A stretch of 64,000 bases of DNA from Chloroflexota bacterium (GCA_026707225.1 JAPOXG010000084.1:62001-126000); one strand, 5' to 3'; positions 41,541-51,501 are shown, counted from the first letter of the stretch. Program-made: numbers and translations. The notes: generated from the sequence alone by a model not told the origin.

Positions 41541-43928
41541 CTAAGGCAGTCCCGGACACTCGCTGCCGATGACATTGCTGACGATATCGCTGCGAATCCA
41601 GCCTTCGAGATTGGCGTCATCGACGTTGACCCGAATGAAGTACCAGACCGGACCGGTGGGGTTCCGCTCTTCCCGCTGCAACTTCAAGACGGGCGCCACC
41701 GTGCCGGTTCCCAGCCAGCCCACGATGGGCGTCCCCGCTCGATTGGTGGGCCGAGAACGGACTCGGATCGAATTCGTGTTGAGCACGACCACCTGGCACA
41801 ATTCAACCGGCGTGGGCGTGGGTGTCGGCGTGCTGGTTGCCGTGGGCGTATTCGATGGCGTGGCGGTATAGGTTGGCGTGCTGGTGGCGGTAGGGGTATT
41901 GGAGGGCGTGAAGGTGGCGGTCGGCGTAAAGGTATTGGTTGCCGTCGGCGTATCTGTTGCTGTACTCGTCGCGGTAGGGGTATTGGAGGGCGTAAAGGTG
42001 ATTGTCGGCGTTGATGTGACCGACGGCGTCAATGTGGGTGTTGGCGTAAAAGTCGCTGTTGGGAAGAACATCGCGCCGATGGCGCTTTGTATCGGACCGC
42101 GGTTCATATAACCCACCACGCCCCCGACGCCGCCAATGATGATCAGAACAAATAGAATGACCAGGCGGCCACGATTGCGGCGGCGGCGGAGAATGCCATC
42201 TATGCGGGTAATATCGGCGCGGCGGCCTAGGATGCGGAAGGGGTCTTCGCGCATGATTTCGAGCCAGGAGCGCGCCTCGCGGTTATTGCCTTCCTGAAGC
42301 GCTTCTTCCGCCCGCTCGAGATAGCGGCTGAAGAGGTCATTCACTGTGGCGCGGAACCGTTCGTCCTGGGCGAAATCGGCGGCCATCTCCGCCAGCATCT
42401 GACGCGCCTGCGCCAGCTCGGCGTCAAAATTCTGCGAGATCAGCGCCTGCGCCCGTCTTATCGCTTGTTGAGCTCTTGAAATGTCCGCTTGCAAATTGCG
42501 CGACCGCATCAAGCTTTCGGAAAAGCTGCCGTCGGTGGGGTCCAACTCGAGGCCCAGCTCCAGCAGTTTGATAGCGGCGTTCATCAGCAGCAGGCGTTCG
42601 TCCAGCGTCGTCGAGTTGTTGGCGTGGTTGAGCGACATTTGCGCCTGGTCGTTGACCTGGCTGCGGATGCTGGCGAGCTTGTTGTCGACTTCCTGCTGCA
42701 TCTGCGCCAGACGCTGGCTGTTTGGCAGCAGCTGACGGGTATGGGAGAGCAGGCTGCGGACGCTGGCGACCTGGGCGACTTGCTCTTCAAGCGTGCCGCC
42801 GATGGTGTTCATGTGGACGGCGATTTGGTCGTAATCCCGTTGGATGCGCCGGATCATTTCCAGGCGCTCTTCCGCCTGCGGGTCATTGGGAACGACGCGC
42901 AATGCGCCTTCGTATTTTCGCAGCGCTTCCGACCAATTGTCGTTCGACATCAGGCGATCGCCATCGGTGAGCAGCTCGCGAGCGAGCGCCAGATCCTGAA
43001 TATCGAGCAGCGCCTGTTCGACGTCCTTCCAGGTCAGTATGCCGTCGCGCTCGGCCAGTTCTCGCGCCTCGCGATACAAGCCGGAGGCTTGCTCGTAGTT
43101 GCCGGCGCGCACAAGAGAATTGGCGCGGTTATAAGCGACGCGCGCTTCAAAGGGAATGCGATGATCGGGGACGATGCCGCGAATCAGATTGTCTTCTGAT
43201 TTCTCACGATACTCGAGCGCGGTGGGGTTATTGGCTTGCTGCGCCAGTATCCGATTGGCGACATCAATCGTTTGCTGGTATTCGCCGGAATAGTAACTCT
43301 CGGTGAGGCGAGACAGCAATTCATCCAGAGCGGAGGATAACTGCAGGGGCCGCTCCTCCGCCGCGGGTTCAGCCGTTTCACTCGGACCGCGCTCCTGCCT
43401 CTCGTAGTCGGCTCGCCCGCTGTACGTCGCTGGCGCGTCGCCGATTGGCTCATAGCTGGATCGCGCAGGTTGCGTTTCTGACGGCGCTGTGGCGGCTGTT
43501 TGCGATGGCGCCGAGCTGACGTTATGGCGGTTGAAGAGATCTTGCACACGCTGTTTCGCCTGGGCGCTGTGGGCGCCGGCTTGCTGCAAGAGGCTGATGA
43601 CATCGCTATTGCCGCTGTCCATGCGCAGGGCGTCGGCCAGGATATCGATTGCCTCGTCGATATCGTCGTCATCGCCGGCGATTTCGATGCGGATGCGGGC
43701 GCGCCGCACCAAACCGCGCAGGGCGGCCGAATTTGGTCTGGCGCTGCTGGTGGATTGGCTGCCGGCAATCTCGGCGAAGAGTTCCTGCGCCTTGCCTTCC
43801 AGCGGCGTGTTCTTCGCTTCCATCAAGAGGTCGCGAGCTTCTTGCTCCAGCTCGCTCAATGCCTGGGCATCAGTTGTCGCTTGCGCGCGATGGCGTAAAT
43901 CCTCAATCGCCCTTTGCAGTTCCTGCAT
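41541..43928 (-). CDS. TPR - transmembrane - Thr/Pro stalk - SH3-like protein
   Basis: I use the ATG at 43928 (MQELQRAIEDLRHRAQ), which has AGGA nine bases upstream; ATGs at 43937 and 43970 are alternatives. The 795-residue protein has long helical N-terminal repeats of TPR character (residues about 1-580, for example AYNRANSLVRAGNYEQASGLYREA and NWSEALRKYEGALRVVPNDP). One transmembrane helix (LVILFVLIIIGGVGGVVGYM) follows, near 600. A low-complexity Thr-Pro-Ser-Ala stalk comes next (41810-42062 in DNA) and the protein ends in an SH3-like domain (SIRVRSRPTNRAG to LEGWIRSDIV). The predicted topology is cytoplasmic TPR, external stalk and wall-binding SH3. Function unknown; it may be an envelope scaffold. 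Confidence 0.85.
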   Translation of the reverse strand: MQELQRAIEDLRHRAQATTDAQALSELEQEARDLLMEAKNTPLEGKAQELFAEIAGSQSTSSARPNSAALRGLVRRARIRIEIAGDDDDIDEAIDILADALRMDSGNSDVISLLQQAGAHSAQAKQRVQDLFNRHNVSSAPSQTAATAPSETQPARSSYEPIGDAPATYSGRADYERQERGPSETAEPAAEERPLQLSSALDELLSRLTESYYSGEYQQTIDVANRILAQQANNPTALEYREKSEDNLIRGIVPDHRIPFEARVAYNRANSLVRAGNYEQASGLYREARELAERDGILTWKDVEQALLDIQDLALARELLTDGDRLMSNDNWSEALRKYEGALRVVPNDPQAEERLEMIRRIQRDYDQIAVHMNTIGGTLEEQVAQVASVRSLLSHTRQLLPNSQRLAQMQQEVDNKLASIRSQVNDQAQMSLNHANNSTTLDERLLLMNAAIKLLELGLELDPTDGSFSESLMRSRNLQADISRAQQAIRRAQALISQNFDAELAQARQMLAEMAADFAQDERFRATVNDLFSRYLERAEEALQEGNNREARSWLEIMREDPFRILGRRADITRIDGILRRRRNRGRLVILFVLIIIGGVGGVVGYMNRGPIQSAIGAMFFPTATFTPTPTLTPSVTSTPTITFTPSNTPTATSTATDTPTATNTFTPTATFTPSNTPTATSTPTYTATPSNTPTATSTPTPTPTPVELCQVVVLNTNSIRVRSRPTNRAGTPIVGWLGTGTVAPVLKLQREERNPTGPVWYFIRVNVDDANLEGWIRSDIVSNVIGSECPGLP
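41810..42062 (-). repeat. Low-complexity Thr/Pro stalk repeats
   Basis: Short, imperfect repeats coding TPT, TPS, TATP-type units within the TPR/SH3 protein. On the plus strand they read as GGCGTGGGCGTG-like and GTAGGGGTATTGGAGGGCGT-like blocks, the latter twice. Slippage in number is likely between strains. Confidence 0.8.
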
Positions 43929-44075
43929 GCATGGCATTCCTGTAACAGAGGTCAGGTCGCGCCTGCGCATGACGGTCGGCGCGCGACCATTGCTGTCGTT
44001 AGAAGAGCCTTATCACTTCGAGGGATTCTGTGATAGAGTATAGCGCGACCAATATCCGACGACGATCAACCCATT

Positions 44076-44402
44076 ATGGCATCATTTCAGCATATCAGGC
44101 CGAGATACAAACTCATCTTATTCTATAACATCAAGCGCGATAAACAAGACCAATACTACCGCTACATGCTCAGCAGCTTCGTGCCCGATATCCAGAAACT
44201 GGGCGTTTATATGCACATGGTCTGGCACGTCGCCTATGGTGATTATCCCATGCGCAAGATTGAGTTCGTCACCGAAAGCGCCGATATCCTGCGCCGGCTG
44301 TTTTTGAGCGACCAATGGGATGATCTGGAGAACAAGCTCCAGCAATACGTCGACGATTATGAGCGCAAGGTTGTCGACTATCGCACCGGTTTCCAACTCT
44401 AG
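44076..44402 (+). CDS. Conserved-looking hypothetical protein (108 residues)
   Basis: 108 residues with no signal peptide. Composition is rich in Tyr, Asp and Arg (KLILFYNIKRDKQDQYYRYM, YGDYPMRKIEFVTES, NKLQQYVDDYERKVVDYRTGF), unlike a shadow frame. The alternating strand and helix pattern over 100 residues would suit a ferredoxin-like, dimeric alpha/beta-barrel fold, but I recognise no named family. It stands between the divergent TPR-protein gene and the MscS channel, with AT-rich sequence upstream. Confidence 0.75.
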   Translation: MASFQHIRPRYKLILFYNIKRDKQDQYYRYMLSSFVPDIQKLGVYMHMVWHVAYGDYPMRKIEFVTESADILRRLFLSDQWDDLENKLQQYVDDYERKVVDYRTGFQL

Positions 44403-44492
44403 TTTTAGCTGCCACGCAACTCGTCTCTGACTTGCCAAAAGCCGCCGCCAGCGTAGAATGGAGGTGGTGTTTGCTGGCGATTACAAGGACGC

Positions 44493-45710
44493 GTGTTCCC
44501 CATGAATCAGGTTGATCTGCTGCCGCTGCTTTCTGGTCAGCCGGCGTTCATCCAGCGTATCGTCATTGATGTCTTTCCTTTTGTGGTCGCGCTGCTTGTC
44601 ATTGTGCTGCTGCGCTGGCTGTTGACGGCGATTTTGCTGCGTCCGCTGCGATTTATCGTCGGGCGCTCCGCAAGCGATATCGACGACCGCCTGTTGGACG
44701 CCAGTGTTTCTCCCTTGCGCCTGGCGGTGGTCGGCTTGTCTCTTTTCCTGGTTACGGAAATGTTCGCCTTTGATGTCGCCATACAACAGCTCGCGCGGAC
44801 GGTGGCGCGGGCCATTATGGTCGCGTCCGTCTTTTTTGCTCTCGTTCGCTGGTTTGAAGTGCTGTCGCTGCAGCCGGAAACATTCCGCCGCATGACTGGT
44901 TGGACGATCCCGGAACGTCTGCTGCCCTTTCTCAACACCGTCGTCAAGTTCTTGGTCATCGCCCTGGGCGCCATTTTCGTCTTGCAGGAATTGCAGTTTG
45001 ATGTCGCCGCGCTGATCGCCTCGCTAGGCGTCATCGGCATTGGCATCTCGCTGGCTTCGCAAGATACGGTGGGCAATATGTTTGGATTCGCGGCAATTGT
45101 GACGGACAACCCCTTCAAGGTCGGCGACTTTATCACCACGCCAGCCGTGACCGGTATCGTCGAATCGGTCGGCGTCCGCGCGACGCGCGTGCGTCAGCTG
45201 GATCAGGCTTTGGTTACCGTGCCAAACAATCTCTTGACCAACGCCGCGGTCTTGAATCGGACGCGGCTGGAAAAGCGGCGCCTAGACGCGACCCTGAATT
45301 TCACTTACGGCACCAGCTCGGAACAGCTTCGCGCTGCAGTCAACGCCATACGCGAGCTGCTGCAAGACACAGAGAATATCGATCCTGAATCGGTCATCGT
45401 GCATTTTGTCGCGTTCAACGCCAGCTCCCTCGATGTACGGATTATCTGCCAGGTCCTGCTCGCCGATTGGCGCGAGTTCAGCGCGCTGAAGGAGAGCGTC
45501 TTTCTCGAGATAATGGGCATTGTCGAGGACCTCGGCATCGACTTCGCCTTTCCGAGTCGGTCGGTCTACATCGAGTCCCTGCCGGAAAAAGCAGACGACA
45601 GTGAACGGATGCTGCGGGCGATGAGCGCCCAAGCGGCCAGCCAACCCGCGCTCGATGACGCGCCCGAGCCGGACTCGACATCACCGGATGCTGGATCGAC
45701 CACGGCATGA
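44493..45710 (+). CDS. MscS-family mechanosensitive ion channel
   Basis: 405 residues from a GTG with AAGGAC five bases upstream. Hydrophobic segments at about 25-50, 75-95, 105-125 and 145-165 precede the pore helix (IASLGVIGIGISLASQDTVGNMFGFA, where Gly and Ala alternate as in TM3 of MscS). The beta domain is NPFKVGDFITTPAVTGIVESVGVRATRVRQ, followed by VPNNLLTNAAVLN. The C-terminal alpha/beta domain ends before an acidic, Pro-rich tail. It opens under membrane tension to release solutes. Its stop overlaps the next ATG (ATGA), so the two are translationally coupled. Confidence 0.93.
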   Translation: MFPMNQVDLLPLLSGQPAFIQRIVIDVFPFVVALLVIVLLRWLLTAILLRPLRFIVGRSASDIDDRLLDASVSPLRLAVVGLSLFLVTEMFAFDVAIQQLARTVARAIMVASVFFALVRWFEVLSLQPETFRRMTGWTIPERLLPFLNTVVKFLVIALGAIFVLQELQFDVAALIASLGVIGIGISLASQDTVGNMFGFAAIVTDNPFKVGDFITTPAVTGIVESVGVRATRVRQLDQALVTVPNNLLTNAAVLNRTRLEKRRLDATLNFTYGTSSEQLRAAVNAIRELLQDTENIDPESVIVHFVAFNASSLDVRIICQVLLADWREFSALKESVFLEIMGIVEDLGIDFAFPSRSVYIESLPEKADDSERMLRAMSAQAASQPALDDAPEPDSTSPDAGSTTA

Positions 45711-46216
45711 CAGCCGCGACGACGGACTTGCCGGCGGCCCTGGGCTTTAGCGCAGCCGATCTGGACGCGAACCGATTGGGCAAGCTCAGTCTTTCACAGA
45801 TAGACCATTTGAAGAATATACGCCGGCGCAAGACGCTAGCTGCCGCTATTCTCTTTGCCGCTTTGGTCCTGGCGGCGACTATGCTTGTATACTTCGGGCA
45901 GGTCAACCGCAGCCTGATTCTCTTAGGCGCCGGCGCCATGTTGACCCTTGTTAACGCGGTTGGCCTTGGCCGGGCCGGGCGCGCCTACATGCGGGTCGAG
46001 GGCGATCTGCGCTCGGGCCAGGTGGAAGCGCTGGTCGGCGACGTGGAGCGAGTCTTGCGCCGCGGCCGCGCCATTGACAGTTTCTTGCTGCGAATCGACG
46101 GCGCCGAGCTCAAGGTGACCAAGGATGTCTTCATGGGCTTTCGGCACGAAGCATACTACCGCGTCTATCGCACAAGCTATTCCCGGCTTTTGCTATCGGC
46201 CGAGCCAGCGAGCTAA
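45707..46216 (+). CDS. Hypothetical membrane protein coupled to MscS
   Basis: 169 residues. Two transmembrane segments lie at about 43-64 and 70-92; the C-terminal 70 residues (GRAIDSFLLRIDGAELKVTKDVFMGFRHEAYYRVYRT) form a soluble, probably beta-rich domain facing the cytoplasm. The ATG overlaps the MscS stop by four bases, so its synthesis follows that of the channel. I recognise no family. A role in modulating the channel or the envelope is inference from position. Confidence 0.75.
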   Translation: MTAATTDLPAALGFSAADLDANRLGKLSLSQIDHLKNIRRRKTLAAAILFAALVLAATMLVYFGQVNRSLILLGAGAMLTLVNAVGLGRAGRAYMRVEGDLRSGQVEALVGDVERVLRRGRAIDSFLLRIDGAELKVTKDVFMGFRHEAYYRVYRTSYSRLLLSAEPAS

Positions 46217-46302
46217 GCGCGTGAACGGTGTACATTTTCGCTCGGCCCAAAGATCGCATTCAGCGATGCCTATGCTTTTGACAGTATTTTGACCGCGATT
46301 TC

Positions 46303-48744
46303 ATGGACCAATTTCAGCCGGTTCGCCAAAGATTAGCCTTGTTGAGACGGCAGTCAGACCAGCCCTGGCTGGCCCTTCTCCTCTATCTTTTGGCGGCGCT
46401 CTATCTAACCGCGCCGATTCACAGCGCGATGACTTCGCGTTTTATTGGCGCTGAAACTGGCGACACATACGATTTGGTTCGTCAAGTTTGGTGGTTCAAG
46501 ACCGCCATACTAAACGGCGACGATATCTTTGAGCAATCTCTGCTCGCATACCCGGAGGGCTTTCGGGCGCTGCGGTTATGGGCGAATCCGCTGCAGTTCT
46601 TTCCCATGTGGCTCTTCGCTTTTTTCCTGCCATTGCCGGCCGCCTTCAACGTGGGCGTTTTGCTGACGCTGGCGCTCAATGGCTGGTCGATGTATGCGCT
46701 GGCTCGGCGCAAGCTGACGACTGCAAGCCGCTTCCCGGCATTCGTCGCCGGGTTGGTCTTCATTTTCTTTCCTACACTTCAGGGTTATCTGCTGGACGGG
46801 CGCATCGGCATGCTGGCGCTGTGGCCGCTGCCGCTGCTTATTCTTTACCTGTTCGATTACGCGGACTTTGGTGGAACGCGCCGTCTCTTCATCGCGGCGC
46901 TCTTGTTCATGCTGGTGGCGCTGGGCGATGCCATGCGGGTCTTCTATGTGTTGGCGCCGCTGTCGGTTCTTTTTCTGTGCGCGCGCCTCCGACGCCGCGA
47001 TCAGTTGGGCGCCCTGCGCGTGACCTTTGCCGTCTTGGCTGGCTTCGTCATCTTGCTGCTGTATCTCTCGCCGGTCATGGCCGATCTGATGGAAAACCCA
47101 CAGCTTCTCATTGCCGACGGGCGCCCGCGTCAGAGCATAGACCTGCTTGGCCTGGTATCACCTTCCATTGCCAATCCGTTCTGGGACGACATTGCCACCC
47201 ATTCGCAGCATGTGTTGGGATCAAACTTAAGCGGGTGCGCCAGCTATATCGGCTTGCTAGGCGGAAGCCTCGCCTTGCTAGGCATTCTTTACCGACGCGA
47301 GGCGCGCTGGTGTCTCCTAGTATGTTTCACGGCTTGGATTTTGGCTTTGGGCCCGGTGCTTCGAGTGAACGATCAGGTCTTGGTCGGTACCATTGGGGGC
47401 TACCCGGCGGTCCTGCCTTTGCCTTATGCCTTATTTGCCCGCCTGCCCCTGTTTGAGCTGGCGCAAAGCCCGGCAAACTTCATGTGCCTCTTCTCGGCGA
47501 TGTACGCGCTGCTGGTGGGATTCGGCACGGCGGTTTGCTGTTCCAGCAGTTTGGTTCAGCGCCGCGGCCCATACGTCCAGGTCGTCATCGCCTGTATATT
47601 TATCCTGTTGCTATTGGAAGACTTCAAGCTCGTTGGGGAATTTCCAAGCGTGACCGCTGATGTACCGCGCGAAATACTGAACCTGAGGCGTCAACGCGAC
47701 ATCAGCGCGGTTTACAACGTGCCCTACGACAATCCGCTGGCGGTCAATGAAGCGATGTTTCTGCAAACGGCGCATACCAAGCCACTTATCGCCGGGATAG
47801 ACGCGCGGCAAACCACGGTGGAGCGCGCTCGCCTTGCTCTGCTCTCCAAGTTTCAGCCTTCACTGCTGAAGGATGCGGGAGCGGACATCGTAATCCTCAA
47901 CAAGACGCGCGCGCTGGAGAGCGGGCAGCTGGACCTCCTGCAATGGCGGGCGCGGCAGGGCCTGGGCGAGCCACTTTATGAAGACTTGCGATACGCCGTC
48001 TACGAGACGCCCGTCATTCGAGAGCGGGCGCCGGCGGTTTATTCTCCGGTAAGCGACGCGCAATCGCAGGTCACTTACATCTATAAGGAGCGGCCGGGTT
48101 GGCTGGAATTCAGCGCCGTCCTGGAAGCGCTCAATCGGCGCGTACATCTGTCCCTGAATGACACGCCGCTGGAAACGCTTGAAGTGAATGGGCGGATTCC
48201 GCTGTCCATCCCGCTGCCAATAGCGCGGCGCGGCTACCATACCTTTCGAATTGCGCCTGACCCGCCGTGCCCCGAACGCGTCGATACGGCTCTGCTCAAT
48301 TGCCAGCGCGTCCATGTTGAGGATGTCCGAATCAAAGTCTTGTCCGATGGCGCCATATACGATCCAATTCGCATTGAAGACGGCATCATCTTGGCCGGTT
48401 ATCTTTTGCCTGAGGCGGCCGACGACGAGTTGATTCGGATTCGATTATGGTGGCAATTTGAAGCGGATCGCTCGGAGAAAGACGTCCGCTTCGTACATGT
48501 TCTCGATGCAAATGGCCGATTAGCGCCGGGAAGTCCGCCGGATCATCATTTTGGAAGGCTGACCGCCGGGAGCGAATTGACCGAAACTGTCTCGCTGGAC
48601 AGGAACTTGCTCGGAGCGGGCGAACACCGTGTATTGACGGGCTGGTATCAGCTGCCTCAGGCGATCCGCTATGACGTGCTTACCGAGGTGGAAGGCGCGC
48701 AGGATGACACAGTCGTGCTGGGGACGATACTAATTCGCGAGTGA
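46303..48744 (+). CDS. Polytopic membrane protein, GT-C-like
   Basis: 813 residues. About eleven hydrophobic helices fill residues 20-440; the first extracytoplasmic loop has GAETGDTYDLVRQVWWF, with the acidic residues often seen in the first loop of GT-C glycosyltransferases. The C-terminal 350 residues are soluble (for example VYNVPYDNPLAVNEAMF and later beta-rich sequence) and probably external. Proteins of this layout transfer sugars from polyprenyl-phosphate donors or are annotated as membrane proteins of unknown function. No acceptor can be named. It stands alone, 86 bases after the MscS-linked gene. Confidence 0.75.
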   Translation: MDQFQPVRQRLALLRRQSDQPWLALLLYLLAALYLTAPIHSAMTSRFIGAETGDTYDLVRQVWWFKTAILNGDDIFEQSLLAYPEGFRALRLWANPLQFFPMWLFAFFLPLPAAFNVGVLLTLALNGWSMYALARRKLTTASRFPAFVAGLVFIFFPTLQGYLLDGRIGMLALWPLPLLILYLFDYADFGGTRRLFIAALLFMLVALGDAMRVFYVLAPLSVLFLCARLRRRDQLGALRVTFAVLAGFVILLLYLSPVMADLMENPQLLIADGRPRQSIDLLGLVSPSIANPFWDDIATHSQHVLGSNLSGCASYIGLLGGSLALLGILYRREARWCLLVCFTAWILALGPVLRVNDQVLVGTIGGYPAVLPLPYALFARLPLFELAQSPANFMCLFSAMYALLVGFGTAVCCSSSLVQRRGPYVQVVIACIFILLLLEDFKLVGEFPSVTADVPREILNLRRQRDISAVYNVPYDNPLAVNEAMFLQTAHTKPLIAGIDARQTTVERARLALLSKFQPSLLKDAGADIVILNKTRALESGQLDLLQWRARQGLGEPLYEDLRYAVYETPVIRERAPAVYSPVSDAQSQVTYIYKERPGWLEFSAVLEALNRRVHLSLNDTPLETLEVNGRIPLSIPLPIARRGYHTFRIAPDPPCPERVDTALLNCQRVHVEDVRIKVLSDGAIYDPIRIEDGIILAGYLLPEAADDELIRIRLWWQFEADRSEKDVRFVHVLDANGRLAPGSPPDHHFGRLTAGSELTETVSLDRNLLGAGEHRVLTGWYQLPQAIRYDVLTEVEGAQDDTVVLGTILIRE

Positions 48745-48951
48745 CGCTTTCTGAAGGGGACCTGACCGACGGTACGGAGTTCCCTCCCTCGTTTCGCAGA
48801 TTGCCTTGCCCGCGCATGGGCGGGCGGGTTGGGTCGAGTTTGCGCGCTTGACTGCATTCGCTCTCGCCGAGCGGCTTGCAGACACAATACTTCGGAAAGA
48901 ATCTTGCTGTACACTGCGCGTAATATGCCGGGGACCAAAGGAGCAGAGGTG

Positions 48952-50709
48952 ATGACGCGGTCTGTTGGAACAGTCTTGGCGCTGTGTTTAATGCTTCTGA
49001 CTGCGTATCCAGCGCTGACGCAGGACTACGACACCGCCAATTATCGCAAGACCATGATTCAGATGTTGGCGGCGGCGCATGATGTCGCGCGCAATCGCGG
49101 GCTGGATCTCAGCGTATTTGACGCGGTCGCCCAATCGGGTGACCCGCTGTATATCGCGCCGCTGATTGATATCGCCTATTTCGGTCGCAGCCCGGATATC
49201 AGCAGGAGCGTCTTGAGCGCGCTCAAGGCCGTGGCCGGCGATCAGCTTGGCTGGCAGGGTTACTTCGAATGGGCCGGCGCCAATGATATCGCCCTGCCGC
49301 CGCATTATGACGAATTCAAGGGCCAATTGCTGGCCGCTTTCGTCGACACCGAGTTCAGCCGATTCTTCCAGCCCGGCGTCATGGAGAGCGCCGCCATCAA
49401 CCTGGTGGAGCCGGTCTGGGGCGGGGTCGTCGTCGACGGCATTCCGTCGCTGGTCAACGCGCGCCAAATCAGCCCCAAAGCCGCCAGAGACGAGGGCCAC
49501 CAGTTTGTGGACTTTTGCCGCGATGGGGATTGCAGCTACCCGGCGCCGGATGAGCTGGTATTTGGACTCAGCTTTGATGGCGACAGCCGCGCCTATCCCT
49601 TGCGTTTGTTGAATTGGCACGAGATGTTCAATGATGTGATTGGGCAAGCGCCGCTCTTCGACGAGCCCGATGGCGTCAAGGTCTGCGATTTTCGCGCGCC
49701 GACCGTATTCGGAGCCCGCGCGCGCTCTGGCGAGGGCTGGGCGCTCATTCATGGGCTTTCGGCCGGTTGTCCGCGTGATGGCTGGCTGCGGCTAGAGCAT
49801 ATCCGCTGGCTGGACGGCGAAGGCGCCTATGACGCGCTGCCGGATCTCGCCGCCGGTGAAGAAGCGCTGGAGACGGGCGTTGCCGGTCAGGCGCCTGGGC
49901 GCCCGGTCATGCTGGCCTATTGCACCTTGTGCGGCGCTGGCGTGCTCTACGATGTCCAAATCGCTGATCTCTCGTACATCGACCTGGACGGGGCCCTCGT
50001 CGAACTGGGCGATACCGTGCTGGAATTTGGCTCGTCGGGATTGCTGATGCGCTCGAACAAGTTGATGTACGATCGCAATACCGATACGGTCTGGAATGCC
50101 ATTACGGGCGAACCGGCCTTTGGTCCGCTGACGACCAGCGGCATTGTGCTGGATGTGCTGCCGGTCGTGGTGACTGATTGGGCCAGCTGGCTGGAAGAAC
50201 ATCCCAATACCAGCGTCCTGAGCCTGGATACCGGCTTCCGGCGCAACTACACGAACGGCGCCGCCTACAGCGATTACTTCAACAGCGCCGACTTGATGTT
50301 CCCCTCGTGGCAGCAGGATACGGCGCTGATCGAAAACAAGGAGATGGTCTTCGCCCTGCGTTTGCAAGGGCAGGCGAAAGCTTATCCACTGGCGGCGATT
50401 GTCGTCGAGCATGTCGTCAACGATCGCGTCGGGCGGACGAATATCGTGATTGTCGCTGAGGCGACGCCGGAGCGCGAATTCTTTGAGCCGGGCGGCGCGG
50501 CCGTTCGCGCTTATGCGCGGGAAGATTACGAATTCAGCGCGGGCGCGGACGAATTAACTCTGAATAGCGACGATGGGCGAACCTGGCGGATCACCGAAGA
50601 GGCGCTGGTCGCGGAAGATGGCGAGCGACTGAAGCGCATCGGCGGGCATCTGGCTTTCTGGTTTGGCTGGTTTGGCTTTTATCCCGATACATTGGTGTAT
50701 GGGGAGTAG
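48952..50709 (+). CDS. DUF3179 exported protein, fourth copy
   Basis: I use the ATG at 48952, preceded by AAAGGAG eight bases upstream; it gives a clear signal peptide (TRSVGTVLALCLMLLTAYPALTQ). Upstream frame to 48829 is unnecessary. The 585-residue protein has an extra N-terminal helical domain (about 25-185) before the DUF3179 region. Motifs: AYPLRLLNWHEMFNDVIG, YCTLCGAG in place of FCPLC, FGSSGLLMRSNKLM, VWNAITGEP and a second half with AYPLAAIVVEHVVNDRVG. It ends HLAFWFGWFGFYPDT. Longer and more divergent than the three copies at 1-3824. Function unknown. Confidence 0.87.
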   Translation: MTRSVGTVLALCLMLLTAYPALTQDYDTANYRKTMIQMLAAAHDVARNRGLDLSVFDAVAQSGDPLYIAPLIDIAYFGRSPDISRSVLSALKAVAGDQLGWQGYFEWAGANDIALPPHYDEFKGQLLAAFVDTEFSRFFQPGVMESAAINLVEPVWGGVVVDGIPSLVNARQISPKAARDEGHQFVDFCRDGDCSYPAPDELVFGLSFDGDSRAYPLRLLNWHEMFNDVIGQAPLFDEPDGVKVCDFRAPTVFGARARSGEGWALIHGLSAGCPRDGWLRLEHIRWLDGEGAYDALPDLAAGEEALETGVAGQAPGRPVMLAYCTLCGAGVLYDVQIADLSYIDLDGALVELGDTVLEFGSSGLLMRSNKLMYDRNTDTVWNAITGEPAFGPLTTSGIVLDVLPVVVTDWASWLEEHPNTSVLSLDTGFRRNYTNGAAYSDYFNSADLMFPSWQQDTALIENKEMVFALRLQGQAKAYPLAAIVVEHVVNDRVGRTNIVIVAEATPEREFFEPGGAAVRAYAREDYEFSAGADELTLNSDDGRTWRITEEALVAEDGERLKRIGGHLAFWFGWFGFYPDTLVYGE

Positions 50710-50712
50710 ACG

Positions 50713-51135
50713 CTAGTTGCGCTTGGGTCGGTTAGCGTTGGCCAGCCCTTCGATTTTTTCTTCCATAATGCGCGGTATGGCGGAATCACGATAGGCGCCG
50801 CGAGCCAGGTTCCGGCGCGCGATGGTAATGAGATTGCCGTCGTGGATGCCGGCTGTTTCGAATTCGTATGACGGGGTCGAAGCGCCATAACGTCTGCGCG
50901 CGGCGATGAGCATGCCGATGCTGCCGCCCAGCAGACCGCCAATGATCGCGCCAATGATTCCGCCGGAGAGCGCCCCTTCGAGGCTGAATTCGGAAGTGAC
51001 CAACCCGGCAATCGCGCCGATGATGGCGCCGAGCAGGGCGGCCGTTAGTATCGCGCTCATCAGTCTAGCCATGTCTTGCACCTGACGTCCATTCTTGCGT
51101 TGGACATCCCATTCAAGATGGAGATTTGATGTCAT
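50713..51135 (-). CDS. Glycine-zipper membrane protein
   Basis: 140 residues. Two glycine-rich hydrophobic stretches (LLGAIIGAIAGLVT and GGIIGAIIGGLLGGSIGMLIAA, about 33-80) suggest a helical hairpin that packs tightly in the membrane. The basic C-terminal tail would be cytoplasmic. The ATG overlaps the stop of the next upstream gene (51132) as ATGA. No family is recognised beyond glycine zipper. Confidence 0.7.
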   Translation of the reverse strand: MTSNLHLEWDVQRKNGRQVQDMARLMSAILTAALLGAIIGAIAGLVTSEFSLEGALSGGIIGAIIGGLLGGSIGMLIAARRRYGASTPSYEFETAGIHDGNLITIARRNLARGAYRDSAIPRIMEEKIEGLANANRPKRN

Positions 51136-51422
51136 GGAATATGAGATGAATTATCTCCCATCATACCGCCCGCTGCATGGTATGGGGATGACTGACTGAC
51201 GTTGGCGTCCGCGTCCGCCTGGTATCGGCGGCGTCTGTATTTCCAGGCGATGCGCTTGTTTTCGATACGCAGAGCCACAATGCTCAAGCCGATCATGGCG
51301 CCGGTGAATGCGCCGGCCGGGGCGCCTTCGGGCATACCCGCGGCGAGGATATAGCCAACCATCGCGCCGATGATGGAGCCGATTAGCATGAGCTTCGCCA
51401 AATATATCGCTAGTTCGCGCAC
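51132..51422 (-). CDS. Small glycine-rich membrane protein
   Basis: 96 residues with two glycine/alanine-rich membrane segments (about 8-28 and 36-50) and an Arg-rich turn (KRIAWKYRRRRYQ), then a disordered tail. It is the first gene of a two-gene unit with the protein at 50713-51135, to which it is similar in the membrane part (IIGAM/AMIG patterns). Function unknown. Confidence 0.7.
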   Translation of the reverse strand: MRELAIYLAKLMLIGSIIGAMVGYILAAGMPEGAPAGAFTGAMIGLSIVALRIENKRIAWKYRRRRYQADADANVSQSSPYHAAGGMMGDNSSHIP

Positions 51423-51501
51423 GATGACAACTCCTTGGCTACAGCGGATCAGCCTGAATTCGACCCTTCATTGAGTATACCATTTGCTGCGCGCCGTCCA
51501 G

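Noticed and set aside
41810..42062. Regularly spaced repeats that might suggest a CRISPR array
   Set aside because: They are in-frame Thr/Pro codon repeats within a protein and have no unique spacers.
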